A stretch of 7,889 bases of DNA from Clostridia bacterium (lineage in GTDB: Bacteria > Bacillota > DSM-521 > Neomoorellales > Neomoorellaceae), in the NCBI GenBank assembly GCA_030445875.1, contig JASUSX010000096.1, positions 1-7,889 on the forward strand, given 5' to 3'. Below are positions 1 to 6,002 of the stretch, in pieces; position 1 is the stretch's first letter, and each line of letters starts with the position of its first letter. A program made the position numbers and the translations under genes. Under the pieces are notes generated by a model. It was not told the origin of the DNA. It saw only the letters and a list, made by a program, of their open reading frames with translations, and made no database searches.

Positions 1-295
1 CCCCATTCGCCTTACCGGCCTGGTCATCGGCGTCCCCCAGACCTATGAATACCTGGATAAGATGCAAGACCGGGTCATCCGTTTTGTCGTCGACCATGCT
101 AACATTTCCGAACAGGAATTGCGCCGCCTTATGTTCGCCACCGGAGAACTGGCCCGCGATATCGGCACCATCCTGGTAGGGAAGGACGCCGTCAGGGTAG
201 GGTTAATAGATGAAGTAGGCGGCCTGGCTGACGCTGTCGGCCATTTGAAAAAACTTATCGCCGATGGCGCCCCAGGTCCGGGAAAGCTGCATTGA
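1..295 (+). CDS. tepA: Translocation-enhancing protein TepA (ClpP-class serine peptidase), 3' part
   Basis: This is the C-terminal 97 codons of a gene cut by the left edge; the frame is open from base 2 and stops with TGA at 293-295. The sequence matches the end of the TepA/YmfB family of ClpP-like serine peptidases: a GLVIGVPQTYEYLDKMQDR segment near the start, a helical region with ELRRLMFATGELA, and the closing GLIDEVGGLADA motif typical of SppA/ClpP-fold enzymes. The catalytic serine and histidine would lie upstream, outside the window. In Bacillus the homologue has been linked to protein export, and it sits directly before ylzJ, as it does here. That conserved neighbour strengthens the call. 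The ATG at 62 is internal, because recognisable family sequence continues upstream of it. Nothing suggests the visible part is broken. Confidence 0.85.
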   Translation, partial: PIRLTGLVIGVPQTYEYLDKMQDRVIRFVVDHANISEQELRRLMFATGELARDIGTILVGKDAVRVGLIDEVGGLADAVGHLKKLIADGAPGPGKLH

Positions 296-347
296 AAAAG
301 TGAAGCCATATCCTGTCTGTTAATTTTTCGCTATAGCCGGCAGGAAA

Positions 348-372
348 ACCTCCGGGGAGGTGTCGATTAATG
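348..372 (+). promoter_or_regulatory. ylzJ ribosome binding site inside a perfect palindrome
   Basis: The Shine-Dalgarno sequence GGAGGTG (356-362) lies 7 bases before the ATG at 370. Its GGAGGT (356-361) is the right arm of the palindrome ACCTCC-GG-GGAGGT (348-361). The transcript could fold into a short GC-rich hairpin (4 to 5 pairs once a loop is allowed) that hides the ribosome binding site. The site itself is seen directly; that it controls translation is inference. Confidence 0.5.
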
Positions 373-633
373 GGCCTTTATACCCCCCTGCCACCGGAAC
401 TCATCTGGGAAGGGCAGGAAAGCTTTTGCCCGCAGTTTCAGGAGATAAAAATAGGCAAGCTGACCCTTGAGGTTGAACCACTGGGTTTTAACCAGGCACG
501 GATAGTACGGCTTATCAGCACCGACCCGGCCGACTACCTGTCCAGCCCCTACCAGCCCGGTTCGGTCCTGGAATTCGCCCCCAGAAGCCTCTTTTACCCC
601 GGGAATATTACAGGAAAACCTGCCTTAATCTAG
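370..633 (+). CDS. ylzJ: YlzJ-like protein
   Basis: A complete small gene of 87 codons, ATG at 370 to TAG at 631-633, with a strong ribosome binding site. The product begins MGLYTPLPPELIWEG, the N-terminal pattern of the YlzJ-like family (Tyr-Thr-Pro-x-Pro followed by a hydrophobic/acidic stretch), and has the family's central acidic strand region (LTLEVEPLG) and a Pro-rich middle (STDPADYLSSPYQPG). There is no signal peptide, membrane segment or cysteine cluster apart from one Cys near residue 20, so it is probably a small soluble cytoplasmic protein. Family function is unknown. It follows tepA by 74 bases with no terminator between, as in Bacillus, so the two are likely cotranscribed. In Bacillus the next gene is the spoIIIE/ftsK translocase; here a convergent minus-strand operon follows instead. 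Confidence 0.8.
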   Translation: MGLYTPLPPELIWEGQESFCPQFQEIKIGKLTLEVEPLGFNQARIVRLISTDPADYLSSPYQPGSVLEFAPRSLFYPGNITGKPALI

Positions 634-640
634 TTGGAAG

Positions 641-675
641 TAAAAATGGCCGGTAGTACACCTGTACAGCCAGCC
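641..675 (-). terminator. Probable intrinsic terminator of the minus-strand operon
   Basis: Read on the minus strand, an imperfect hairpin (675 to 648) pairs GGC-GG-GTAC with GTAC-CC-GCC around an AGGT loop, with internal mismatches, and is followed at once by ATTTTTAC (647-640). It starts 19 bases after the stop of the GGR-family gene and lies between two convergent genes. Read on the plus strand the same hairpin has no T-run, so it fits the minus-strand transcript better. The stem has mismatches and the T-run is only five, so the call is moderate. Confidence 0.45.
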
Positions 676-693
676 ACACTGGAGAAAACTATC

Positions 694-1713
694 TTAAAAC
701 CACGTCTTGCTTAAAAGCTTTGTGAGGCAGTAGTTGTCCATACTCCACTCTGCCTGCCAGTGCTGCCTGCTGTTGACGGCCCTGGCCATGGTCTTTCCCA
801 AAAGGCCGCGCCAGCTTGTTTCGTAACTGGTAAGGGAGGTCCCCCGGCTGAGATAGTCCGAGCCGGCTTCCCCGGCCAGGCGGCCGCTCAAGACGGCTGT
901 CAGGATGCCGGCTCCCGTCACCGGGTGGGTGAAGCCGCCGGCATCGCCACACAGGAGGACCATACCCCGGTGAACCTCCGGGTAGGGGCCACCCGTGGGG
1001 ATATAGCCGCCGGTCCGCCGCATCACCTTTTGTCCCTGCCAGCCCAGGCGCCCCAAAAAGTGCTGCAGCGCTTGCGGGGGGGTGAGATCCCCTGGTATAA
1101 ACCCCACCCCCACGTTGGCAGTTTTCCCTTTCGGGAAGACCCAGGCATACCCGCCCCGGTAAAGGGGATCAAAGTAGACGCGGGTATTTTCCAGTTTTTC
1201 TGGCAGGACCACTTCTAGCTGGGCTGCCACCGCCAGGGGCTGCCGCGGCCAGCCGGAGAGTCGGGCAACCGGGGAGAGGGGACCATCAGCGCCAATGATT
1301 AGTGCTGCCTTTACCTTTAGCCTTTCTCCTTCCCGTTGTATAACCAGAATATCGTCCTTAAGGTCCACAACCCTGGCCTGGAGCCACAGTTCCGTTCCGG
1401 CCCGTACGGCCGCTTCTGCCAGGGTACTATCAAAAATCTCCCGGTTAAGAATATAACCCGGGGCTGACGTAAGGGTCCGGCTACCGTCTGGGAAAAGGGT
1501 TACCAGGGTTTGAACGGGTTGGGCAATGGCAGCCGCAGTTAGTTCAACCTCCAGGCTGATTAAAGCCGGTACGTACTCGGCGCACTGGACGGGACAACCC
1601 ACCCGGGCCTTCTTTTCTACCAGGAGTACCCGGGCGCCGGTAGCAGCAATTACCCGGGCGGCTGTACTACCGGCTGGCCCGGCGCCGACGACGACGGCAT
1701 CGAATTTAAGCAT
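694..1713 (-). CDS. Geranylgeranyl reductase family FAD-dependent oxidoreductase (possibly LipT-like)
   Basis: A 339-residue flavoprotein of the GGR/PHBH fold, near the usual family length. Visible motifs: the N-terminal dinucleotide-binding GAGPAGSTAA (residues 10-19) ending in Glu33 of LLVEK; a cysteine pair in GCPVQCAEYVP (C40, C44) typical of GGR-family proteins; NREIFD (90-95); GADGPLS (141-147); YAWVFPKG (189-196); and the second FAD motif GDAGGFTHPVTGAGI (256-270). No membrane segment is evident. ATG at 1713 is preferred over the TTG at 1719: it overlaps the upstream ligase gene by 8 bases (ATGCTTAA), with GGAGAGGG upstream. The family reduces isoprenoid double bonds, but members also occur in other redox roles. 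Tight coupling to a lipoate ligase gene recalls LipT, the GGR-like flavoprotein encoded with lipoate-assembly genes in sHdr-type clusters. That role is inference; the substrate is not readable from sequence. Confidence 0.85.
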   Translation of the reverse strand: MLKFDAVVVGAGPAGSTAARVIAATGARVLLVEKKARVGCPVQCAEYVPALISLEVELTAAAIAQPVQTLVTLFPDGSRTLTSAPGYILNREIFDSTLAEAAVRAGTELWLQARVVDLKDDILVIQREGERLKVKAALIIGADGPLSPVARLSGWPRQPLAVAAQLEVVLPEKLENTRVYFDPLYRGGYAWVFPKGKTANVGVGFIPGDLTPPQALQHFLGRLGWQGQKVMRRTGGYIPTGGPYPEVHRGMVLLCGDAGGFTHPVTGAGILTAVLSGRLAGEAGSDYLSRGTSLTSYETSWRGLLGKTMARAVNSRQHWQAEWSMDNYCLTKLLSKTWF

Positions 1714-3295
1714 GGGCAACCCTCTCCTGCCCCCGGCCCTGGTGCGGGGCTACCCGGGCCAGGAGGAACTCCAGCAGGTTCATCTTGAGGCTGGTCTGTT
1801 TTTCAAAGAGACCGGCATGGGCGGCATTTTCCTGGCCCAGCTCATAGCAGGTGGAACTGTCGATGTCGACCAGGATGCCGGGCAGGCCGATGCGTTCCAG
1901 GTCACGACGGTGCTTGGTAAGGAAGGCTTCGCAGCAGCTTCCCAGGAAGGCAGGGGCACCTTCCTTCTTCAACCTTTGTAAGACCCGGGCCAGCATTTCG
2001 TAGTTCTGTATGGTCAGGGGTTCCAGGCCGTATTGCCTAGCCAGGGCGTAGGCCGTACCGATATCGCAACGGCCGCACTGGCTGCACCCCTGGCGGTTGC
2101 GAAAACGGCAGGTTGGTAGTTTGGCACAGTAGGGTAAAAGGACCACTGGAGCTACAGTGATTTCCGCCAGGGGTTTACCGACAGTGTAGACGCTATTTAC
2201 AGCCGTTACAGGTATCCCCTGGGCAAGGTAGTCTTTCTTGGCCAGGGCGTCGTTAATGGTAGCCGCTACTTCGGATGGCTTAATACCAGGCAGGCGGGCA
2301 CCGGTGCGCCGGAAGAATTCATTAACCTCCCTCGTCACTATCTCCGGCTCGGCGGGCAGACCTTTGAGGCTCGCCTCCAGGTCAAAGATGGCGCGCCGGG
2401 GATGGGCAAAGAAGTCACCGGTGAGGTAGAGGCTATCTATACGGCGGTTGCCCGGTCCTAAGACCAGGGAACTGCGTATGAAACCGCCCCGGGTGCGCCT
2501 CCCGGACCGCAACTCGGTCCGGGAGGTTATTCCCTGGACAGCGTTTATCCAGTCCCTGGACTGGAAATAGGGCTGGCGTTCTGCTAGCAGGCTTTCCTCC
2601 GCCGGCGTCAGGCCCCCGGCTACCAGTTCCATATGGAATTCCCGGGAGAATTCTTCAGCTATGACCTGTTTGATGGTCGCCAGGGGTGGTACCCGGCCCA
2701 GCTCCCATTTGAGACAGGTGACCCGTTCTTTCAGGGAGTCGATCTCTTTGGCTTTGAGCTTTTCGGTGGGGATGCGCAGCGCCCGGAGCATGGTTTCAAC
2801 GTCAAAGTTAATAAGCAGGGTACCCTGGTAAAGGAAAGCACCGCCCAGCTCCGTCCCCCCGGTACCGGAGATCTTGCGGCCCCGGACCTCAATGTCATTG
2901 CGGGGCCTGTAGGCCGCCGGTACCCCCAGGCGCTGCAAGGCCCGGGCTACCGCTCCGCATAGCTGGGCGTAGAGATGCTCCAGGCGCCGGGAAACACCGG
3001 GATAGTCCAGGGTAGTGATGACTTCCCACCCTAGCTGGCTGGTATCCCAGAAAAGGGCGCCGCCACCGGTGATGCGGCGGTTGATCTCTATCCCCTCCCG
3101 GCGGCAGTACTCCAATCTTACTTCTTGCTCTACCACCTGGTGAAAGCCCACCAGGACGCAGGGCGGGTTAAACTGCAGGAAGCGGATGGTGTTTGGAGCT
3201 ATTCCCTGGTAACGGGCTATCAACAGAACCTCGTCCAGGGCCATATTCTCGGCGGCAGTCCGGCTACCGGTATCTAGTAAACGCCACTGGCGCAC
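1706..3295 (-). CDS. Lipoate-protein ligase A fused to a cysteine-rich DUF116 domain
   Basis: A 529-residue two-part protein. Residues 1 to about 330 are a lipoate-protein ligase: RRITGGGALFWD (73-84) is the lipoyl-AMP binding motif, GRKISG (139-144) carries the probable catalytic Lys141, and the segment around SLYLTGDFF to LEASLKGLP (288-314) matches the LplA C-terminal accessory domain. Residues about 340-510 are a DUF116 domain with C390, C396, C404, C407, C410, then C454-C455 and C483; the Cx7CxxCxxC spacing looks suited to an Fe-S cluster or metal. LplA joins lipoate to lysines of carrier proteins (GcvH or 2-oxoacid dehydrogenase E2). The start is GTG at 3295 with AGAGGT 7 bases before it. 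It lies 28 bases after the GlcF-like remnant and overlaps the GGR gene by 8 bases. DUF116 function is unknown; no lipoyl acceptor is encoded in the window. The fusion is uninterrupted and looks functional. Confidence 0.9.
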   Translation of the reverse strand: MRQWRLLDTGSRTAAENMALDEVLLIARYQGIAPNTIRFLQFNPPCVLVGFHQVVEQEVRLEYCRREGIEINRRITGGGALFWDTSQLGWEVITTLDYPGVSRRLEHLYAQLCGAVARALQRLGVPAAYRPRNDIEVRGRKISGTGGTELGGAFLYQGTLLINFDVETMLRALRIPTEKLKAKEIDSLKERVTCLKWELGRVPPLATIKQVIAEEFSREFHMELVAGGLTPAEESLLAERQPYFQSRDWINAVQGITSRTELRSGRRTRGGFIRSSLVLGPGNRRIDSLYLTGDFFAHPRRAIFDLEASLKGLPAEPEIVTREVNEFFRRTGARLPGIKPSEVAATINDALAKKDYLAQGIPVTAVNSVYTVGKPLAEITVAPVVLLPYCAKLPTCRFRNRQGCSQCGRCDIGTAYALARQYGLEPLTIQNYEMLARVLQRLKKEGAPAFLGSCCEAFLTKHRRDLERIGLPGILVDIDSSTCYELGQENAAHAGLFEKQTSLKMNLLEFLLARVAPHQGRGQERVAHA

Positions 3296-3323
3296 GCTTG
3301 GACCTCTTTTCTTGACAGTGTTA

Positions 3324-3602
3324 TCATTCTTCTATAGACGCCAGGATAAATTCAGTCAGGTCCTGCACCCGCACCCTGGCCTTTTCCTTTCTAACGGCGC
3401 CACTTATAGTCCGCTTACACTGCTGGCAGCCGCTAATAACCGTCCGCGCTCCCGTCTTTTTAATCATTTCCACCTTTAGCTTGCTAATCTCCGCTGACAA
3501 TTCCTGGTTAACCATTTCCAGGTTTCCGCCGCCACCGCAGCAGAGGGAATCGGCCTGGTTACGTTCCATCTCCACCAGCTCTACCCCCGGCACAGAGGTA
3601 AT
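3324..3602 (-). pseudogene. Detached C-terminal part of the GlcF-like protein (second CCG domain)
   Basis: This stretch continues the GlcF-like frame directly after the in-frame TGA at 3603-3605 and ends at TAA (3324-3326). It encodes the rest of the second CCG domain: LCCGGGGN (C315-C316 when numbered through the gap) and ISGCQQC (C353 and C356), which together with C279 upstream of the stop would complete the usual C-CC-CxxC set. A GTG at 3593 could start an 89-residue product, but no ribosome binding site lies close before it, and a free half-domain would lack C279. It is best read as part of an interrupted gene, unless the UGA is read through. Codons and protein sequence look conserved, with no further stops or frameshifts, so the interruption is recent, an artefact, or functional. 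Confidence 0.65.
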
Positions 3603-3605
3603 TCA
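3603..3605 (-). other. In-frame UGA within the GlcF-like gene
   Basis: The minus-strand codons read GAG GAA CCC CGT CAA TGA ATT ACC TCT GTG CCG. The same frame continues for 92 more sense codons with clear family sequence. The position (codon 294) falls in the linker between DPCDLGR...EEPRQ and VPGVELVEM, where relatives usually carry an aliphatic residue and not a cysteine. Confidence 0.85.
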
Positions 3606-4484
3606 TTGACGGGGTTCCTCGTAGATACCGTTGTTGCGACCCAGGTCGCAGGGATCATGATAGGTAACGGTCTCGTCCCGCCGCACCATCTTTACCCGCC
3701 CTTCCTGTACCAGGCGCAGCAGGTACTGGCTGCTGTGGAGGACCGGTACGGGTAATTCACGTTTTAACAGGTGCGGGTATTCATGTTTCCAGGTATGCAG
3801 GCAGGAGGGGCAGGTGGCGACAATTACTGCGGGAGCCAGGTCCTCCACCAGGGCTACATTCCGGGCGGCCATTTGGGCTGCCGCGTCGGTCATTCCGGCT
3901 GCTAGCAGGGGAAAGCCGCAACAGATTTCGTCGGCTCCCAGGGTTGTAAAGTTGACACCTGCTTTGGCCAGGATCTTGACCATCGATTGGGAAATGCCAA
4001 AGGCTGCCGGAAAGAGGGAGGCGACGCAGCCGAGGAAATAAAGTACTTCCGGTTTCTTACGACCGTAAAGGCCACCCGGGATTTCCTCGCCCAGGTTTTC
4101 TGACCATAACAGGCGATTACGGGGTTCTTCCCCGGATATATTGCCTTTGGTCAACACTGTATCCCGCAGGGTATACATAGCCTCCGGCGCCCGGCCGACG
4201 TTAACGATACGTTGGCGCAGATCCAGCCACATCTGGCGGGTGTCAATATTGACGTTACAGGCTTCCCTGCAGGCGCCACACAGGGTACACTGGTATACCC
4301 GATCAATTAGCTTCTGGGGGTAATCACCGGCGCCCATGGCCTGCACCAGGGCCAACTTCCCCCGGGGTGAAAAGGACTCCCAGCCACCGGCGGCAAAGGC
4401 CGGGCAGACATCCCGGCAGTAACCGCAGCGGCCGCAAATGGTGGCCTCTTCCTCTAACCCTGTATAATAAAACTTCTTCTCCAT
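3603..4484 (-). CDS. glcF: GlcF/HdrD-like (Fe-S)-binding oxidoreductase subunit, interrupted by UGA
   Basis: The readable product has 293 residues and would have 386 if the UGA were passed, close to the usual GlcF length. Two ferredoxin-type [4Fe-4S] motifs are at the N-terminus: C17-x2-C20-x2-C23-x3-C27-P and C66-x2-C69-x2-C72-x3-C76. A first CCG domain follows (C153, C188-C189, C225 and C228), then the opening of a second (HDPCDLGR, C279) before the stop. The family carries electrons from a GlcD-type flavoprotein to membrane or cytoplasmic acceptors; CCG domains can bind non-cubane clusters. ATG at 4484 is chosen because GGAG stands 8 bases before it and the GlcD-like gene ends 5 bases upstream; the longer start at 4550 would overlap that gene by 61 bases and add sequence unlike the family. 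The gene symbol is by family; substrate is unproven. Confidence 0.8.
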   Translation of the reverse strand: MEKKFYYTGLEEEATICGRCGYCRDVCPAFAAGGWESFSPRGKLALVQAMGAGDYPQKLIDRVYQCTLCGACREACNVNIDTRQMWLDLRQRIVNVGRAPEAMYTLRDTVLTKGNISGEEPRNRLLWSENLGEEIPGGLYGRKKPEVLYFLGCVASLFPAAFGISQSMVKILAKAGVNFTTLGADEICCGFPLLAAGMTDAAAQMAARNVALVEDLAPAVIVATCPSCLHTWKHEYPHLLKRELPVPVLHSSQYLLRLVQEGRVKMVRRDETVTYHDPCDLGRNNGIYEEPRQ

Positions 4485-4489
4485 TGCTG

Positions 4490-5926
4490 TCACTCCCACT
4501 CCCCCGGCCCGGTGAATCTCTGTAGCCAGCTGGCTATATTGGTACCCCAAGCAAACAGCCAGGGTGGCAGGAGGGTGGGATAGGAGTAGTGCTTACCCGG
4601 GTTTAGCAAACCCTTCGGATCAAGCTGCTGCTTCCTTCCCCTGGCTGCGGCCAATTCCTTCCGGGAATAAATCGATGGTAAATACGGGGTGTTCCAGAGG
4701 CCGATTGAATAGGGATGACCACCCAACCTCCTGGCCAGGGTATGCAATTTACCAGTCACCGCCATGGCTACAAGATAGCGGAACCCTTGCCGGACGTCCG
4801 CCCTGTAACCTGTAAATACAGTCATCCTTTCAGGGTCGACAATCGTACCGTAGCTATAAAATCTGGTCTTCAACTGCCGCCCTAATAATTGTAAATTATT
4901 GTAATATACACCAAGGTTGTGTATGGGCAACCAGTCCTCTGCTGCCATTAAAGTCGGGCCCAGGCGTTTCAAACGCATATGGTAAAAACGTTCTTCCCAT
5001 TTGTGGGCCGCCATTTCAGCCGGTAAAATTACTGCCCCAAATTTACCAGCCACGTCTGCTACGGCCTCCTGCCCGGCCTTGACACTTATCTCATCTCCCT
5101 CATAAGCGACCTCCAGGATTTCCCCTGGGGGAACTTGATACCCCAGTTGACTCAGAAATCCGAAGTAAGTACTGCTGAGATAACTGAGATGATAAGGCCG
5201 GACCGGGGCCGCCGCCAGCTCCCGGGCTGCCTGGCCCAGGGAGTCAACCGTGCTGAAGGACAACAACCAGTGACCCTCCGCAACTGGTACCGGACGAATA
5301 CTGAGGGTTACCCTGGTGACAATACCCAGCGTACCGTCGCACCCGGCAAACCATGACACAGGGGGTGTCGTCTCCCTGGTAATTTCTTTTACCGTACCGT
5401 CGGCTAAAACGACCTCCAGCCTTATTATCTGGTCCTTTAAGGGGCCATAGTACAGGCTACCTATACCATAACCTTCCATATTGAGCCAACCACCTACAGT
5501 AGCCGTCGGTGCACTGGTGGGGTAGCTTTTAACGGCCCATCCCTGGCCCCGTAACTCTCGGTCCAGGTCCAACCAGCGCGTACCGGCCTTCACCGTTACC
5601 TCTCCCCGCCCGGTATCCAGATCTTCTACACCCTTTAAGCCACTCAGGTCGAGGGTTAAGCCCCTTTTTACGGGGACGCTGTTAAAGAAGGCTGACGAGC
5701 CACTCCCCCGGGGTGTTATAGCCATTCCTTTATCAGCAGCATATTTTACCAGCGCCGCCGTTTCCTCGGTACTTACCGGCCGGGCCACCAGATCGGGAAC
5801 AGTTTCCAGCCCCAGTAAGCGGAGCATAAAACCCGGCACTTCGGCCAGGTCCCGGCCGTAGATCACCCGTTCCCACCAGTCATCGGTGATGCGCTCGCCC
5901 AGGAGATCTTGTAAGAAGCTATCCAT
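4490..5926 (-). CDS. glcD: GlcD-like FAD-binding oxidoreductase (FAD-linked oxidase family)
   Basis: A 478-residue protein with the PCMH-type FAD-binding domain: TPRGSGSS (71-78), APTATVGGWLN (139-149) followed by the Gly/Tyr-rich YGIGSLYYGPLKD, and GCDGTLGIVT (195-204), which corresponds to the family's G-S/C-x-G-T-L-G-I-V-T. The C-terminal FAD-oxidase domain ends with LDPKGLLNPGK (435-445), followed by about 30 extra residues with a hydrophobic patch (WLFAWGTNIASWL) that could touch the membrane or the Fe-S partner. Family members oxidise 2-hydroxyacids such as glycolate or D-lactate. The HxGDGNxH motif seen in typical GlcD enzymes was not found, so the substrate may differ. The ATG at 5926 follows AAAGGTGA with 4 to 5 bases between. 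It lies 5 bases before the GlcF-like gene, the usual partner order. The gene looks intact. Confidence 0.85.
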   Translation of the reverse strand: MDSFLQDLLGERITDDWWERVIYGRDLAEVPGFMLRLLGLETVPDLVARPVSTEETAALVKYAADKGMAITPRGSGSSAFFNSVPVKRGLTLDLSGLKGVEDLDTGRGEVTVKAGTRWLDLDRELRGQGWAVKSYPTSAPTATVGGWLNMEGYGIGSLYYGPLKDQIIRLEVVLADGTVKEITRETTPPVSWFAGCDGTLGIVTRVTLSIRPVPVAEGHWLLSFSTVDSLGQAARELAAAPVRPYHLSYLSSTYFGFLSQLGYQVPPGEILEVAYEGDEISVKAGQEAVADVAGKFGAVILPAEMAAHKWEERFYHMRLKRLGPTLMAAEDWLPIHNLGVYYNNLQLLGRQLKTRFYSYGTIVDPERMTVFTGYRADVRQGFRYLVAMAVTGKLHTLARRLGGHPYSIGLWNTPYLPSIYSRKELAAARGRKQQLDPKGLLNPGKHYSYPTLLPPWLFAWGTNIASWLQRFTGPGEWE

Positions 5927-5946
5927 TATATCACCTTTTACCTCCC
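5927..5946 (-). promoter_or_regulatory. Double Shine-Dalgarno before the GlcD-like gene
   Basis: On the minus strand GGGAGG (5946-5941) and AAAGGTGA (about 5938-5931) both match the 16S rRNA anti-Shine-Dalgarno, the second at good spacing to the ATG at 5926. The site fixes the start. It sits in the largest gap of the operon (76 bases), in which no convincing promoter or terminator was seen. Confidence 0.55.
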
Positions 5947-6002
5947 CCCACCCACACCACCCCTGGATCCCTGGCCGTGAAGGGGCGACGGGGGATTGCT
6001 AT

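Noticed and set aside
1714..1719. TTG start of the GGR-family gene at 1719
   Set aside because: ATG at 1713 is two codons later, has acceptable Shine-Dalgarno spacing and starts directly at the dinucleotide-binding strand; the difference is minor.
760..1981. Open plus-strand frames (760-1218 and 1526-1981) across the GGR and ligase genes
   Set aside because: They are antisense to clear minus-strand genes, have no family likeness, and carry compositionally odd protein sequence; they arise from codon bias of the real genes.
3603..3605. UGA as a catalytic selenocysteine replacing a CCG-domain cysteine
   Set aside because: All expected CCG cysteines appear to be present elsewhere and this column is normally aliphatic, so a direct Cys-to-Sec replacement is not supported, although readthrough remains open.
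4485..4550. Longer start for the GlcF-like gene at 4550
   Set aside because: It would overlap the GlcD-like gene by 61 bases and add 22 residues without family likeness; ATG 4484 has a good ribosome binding site.
5927..6002. Terminator or internal promoter in the 76-base gap
   Set aside because: The gap is rich in C and G runs and includes GGATCC, but no stem followed by a T-run and no convincing -35/-10 pair was seen.
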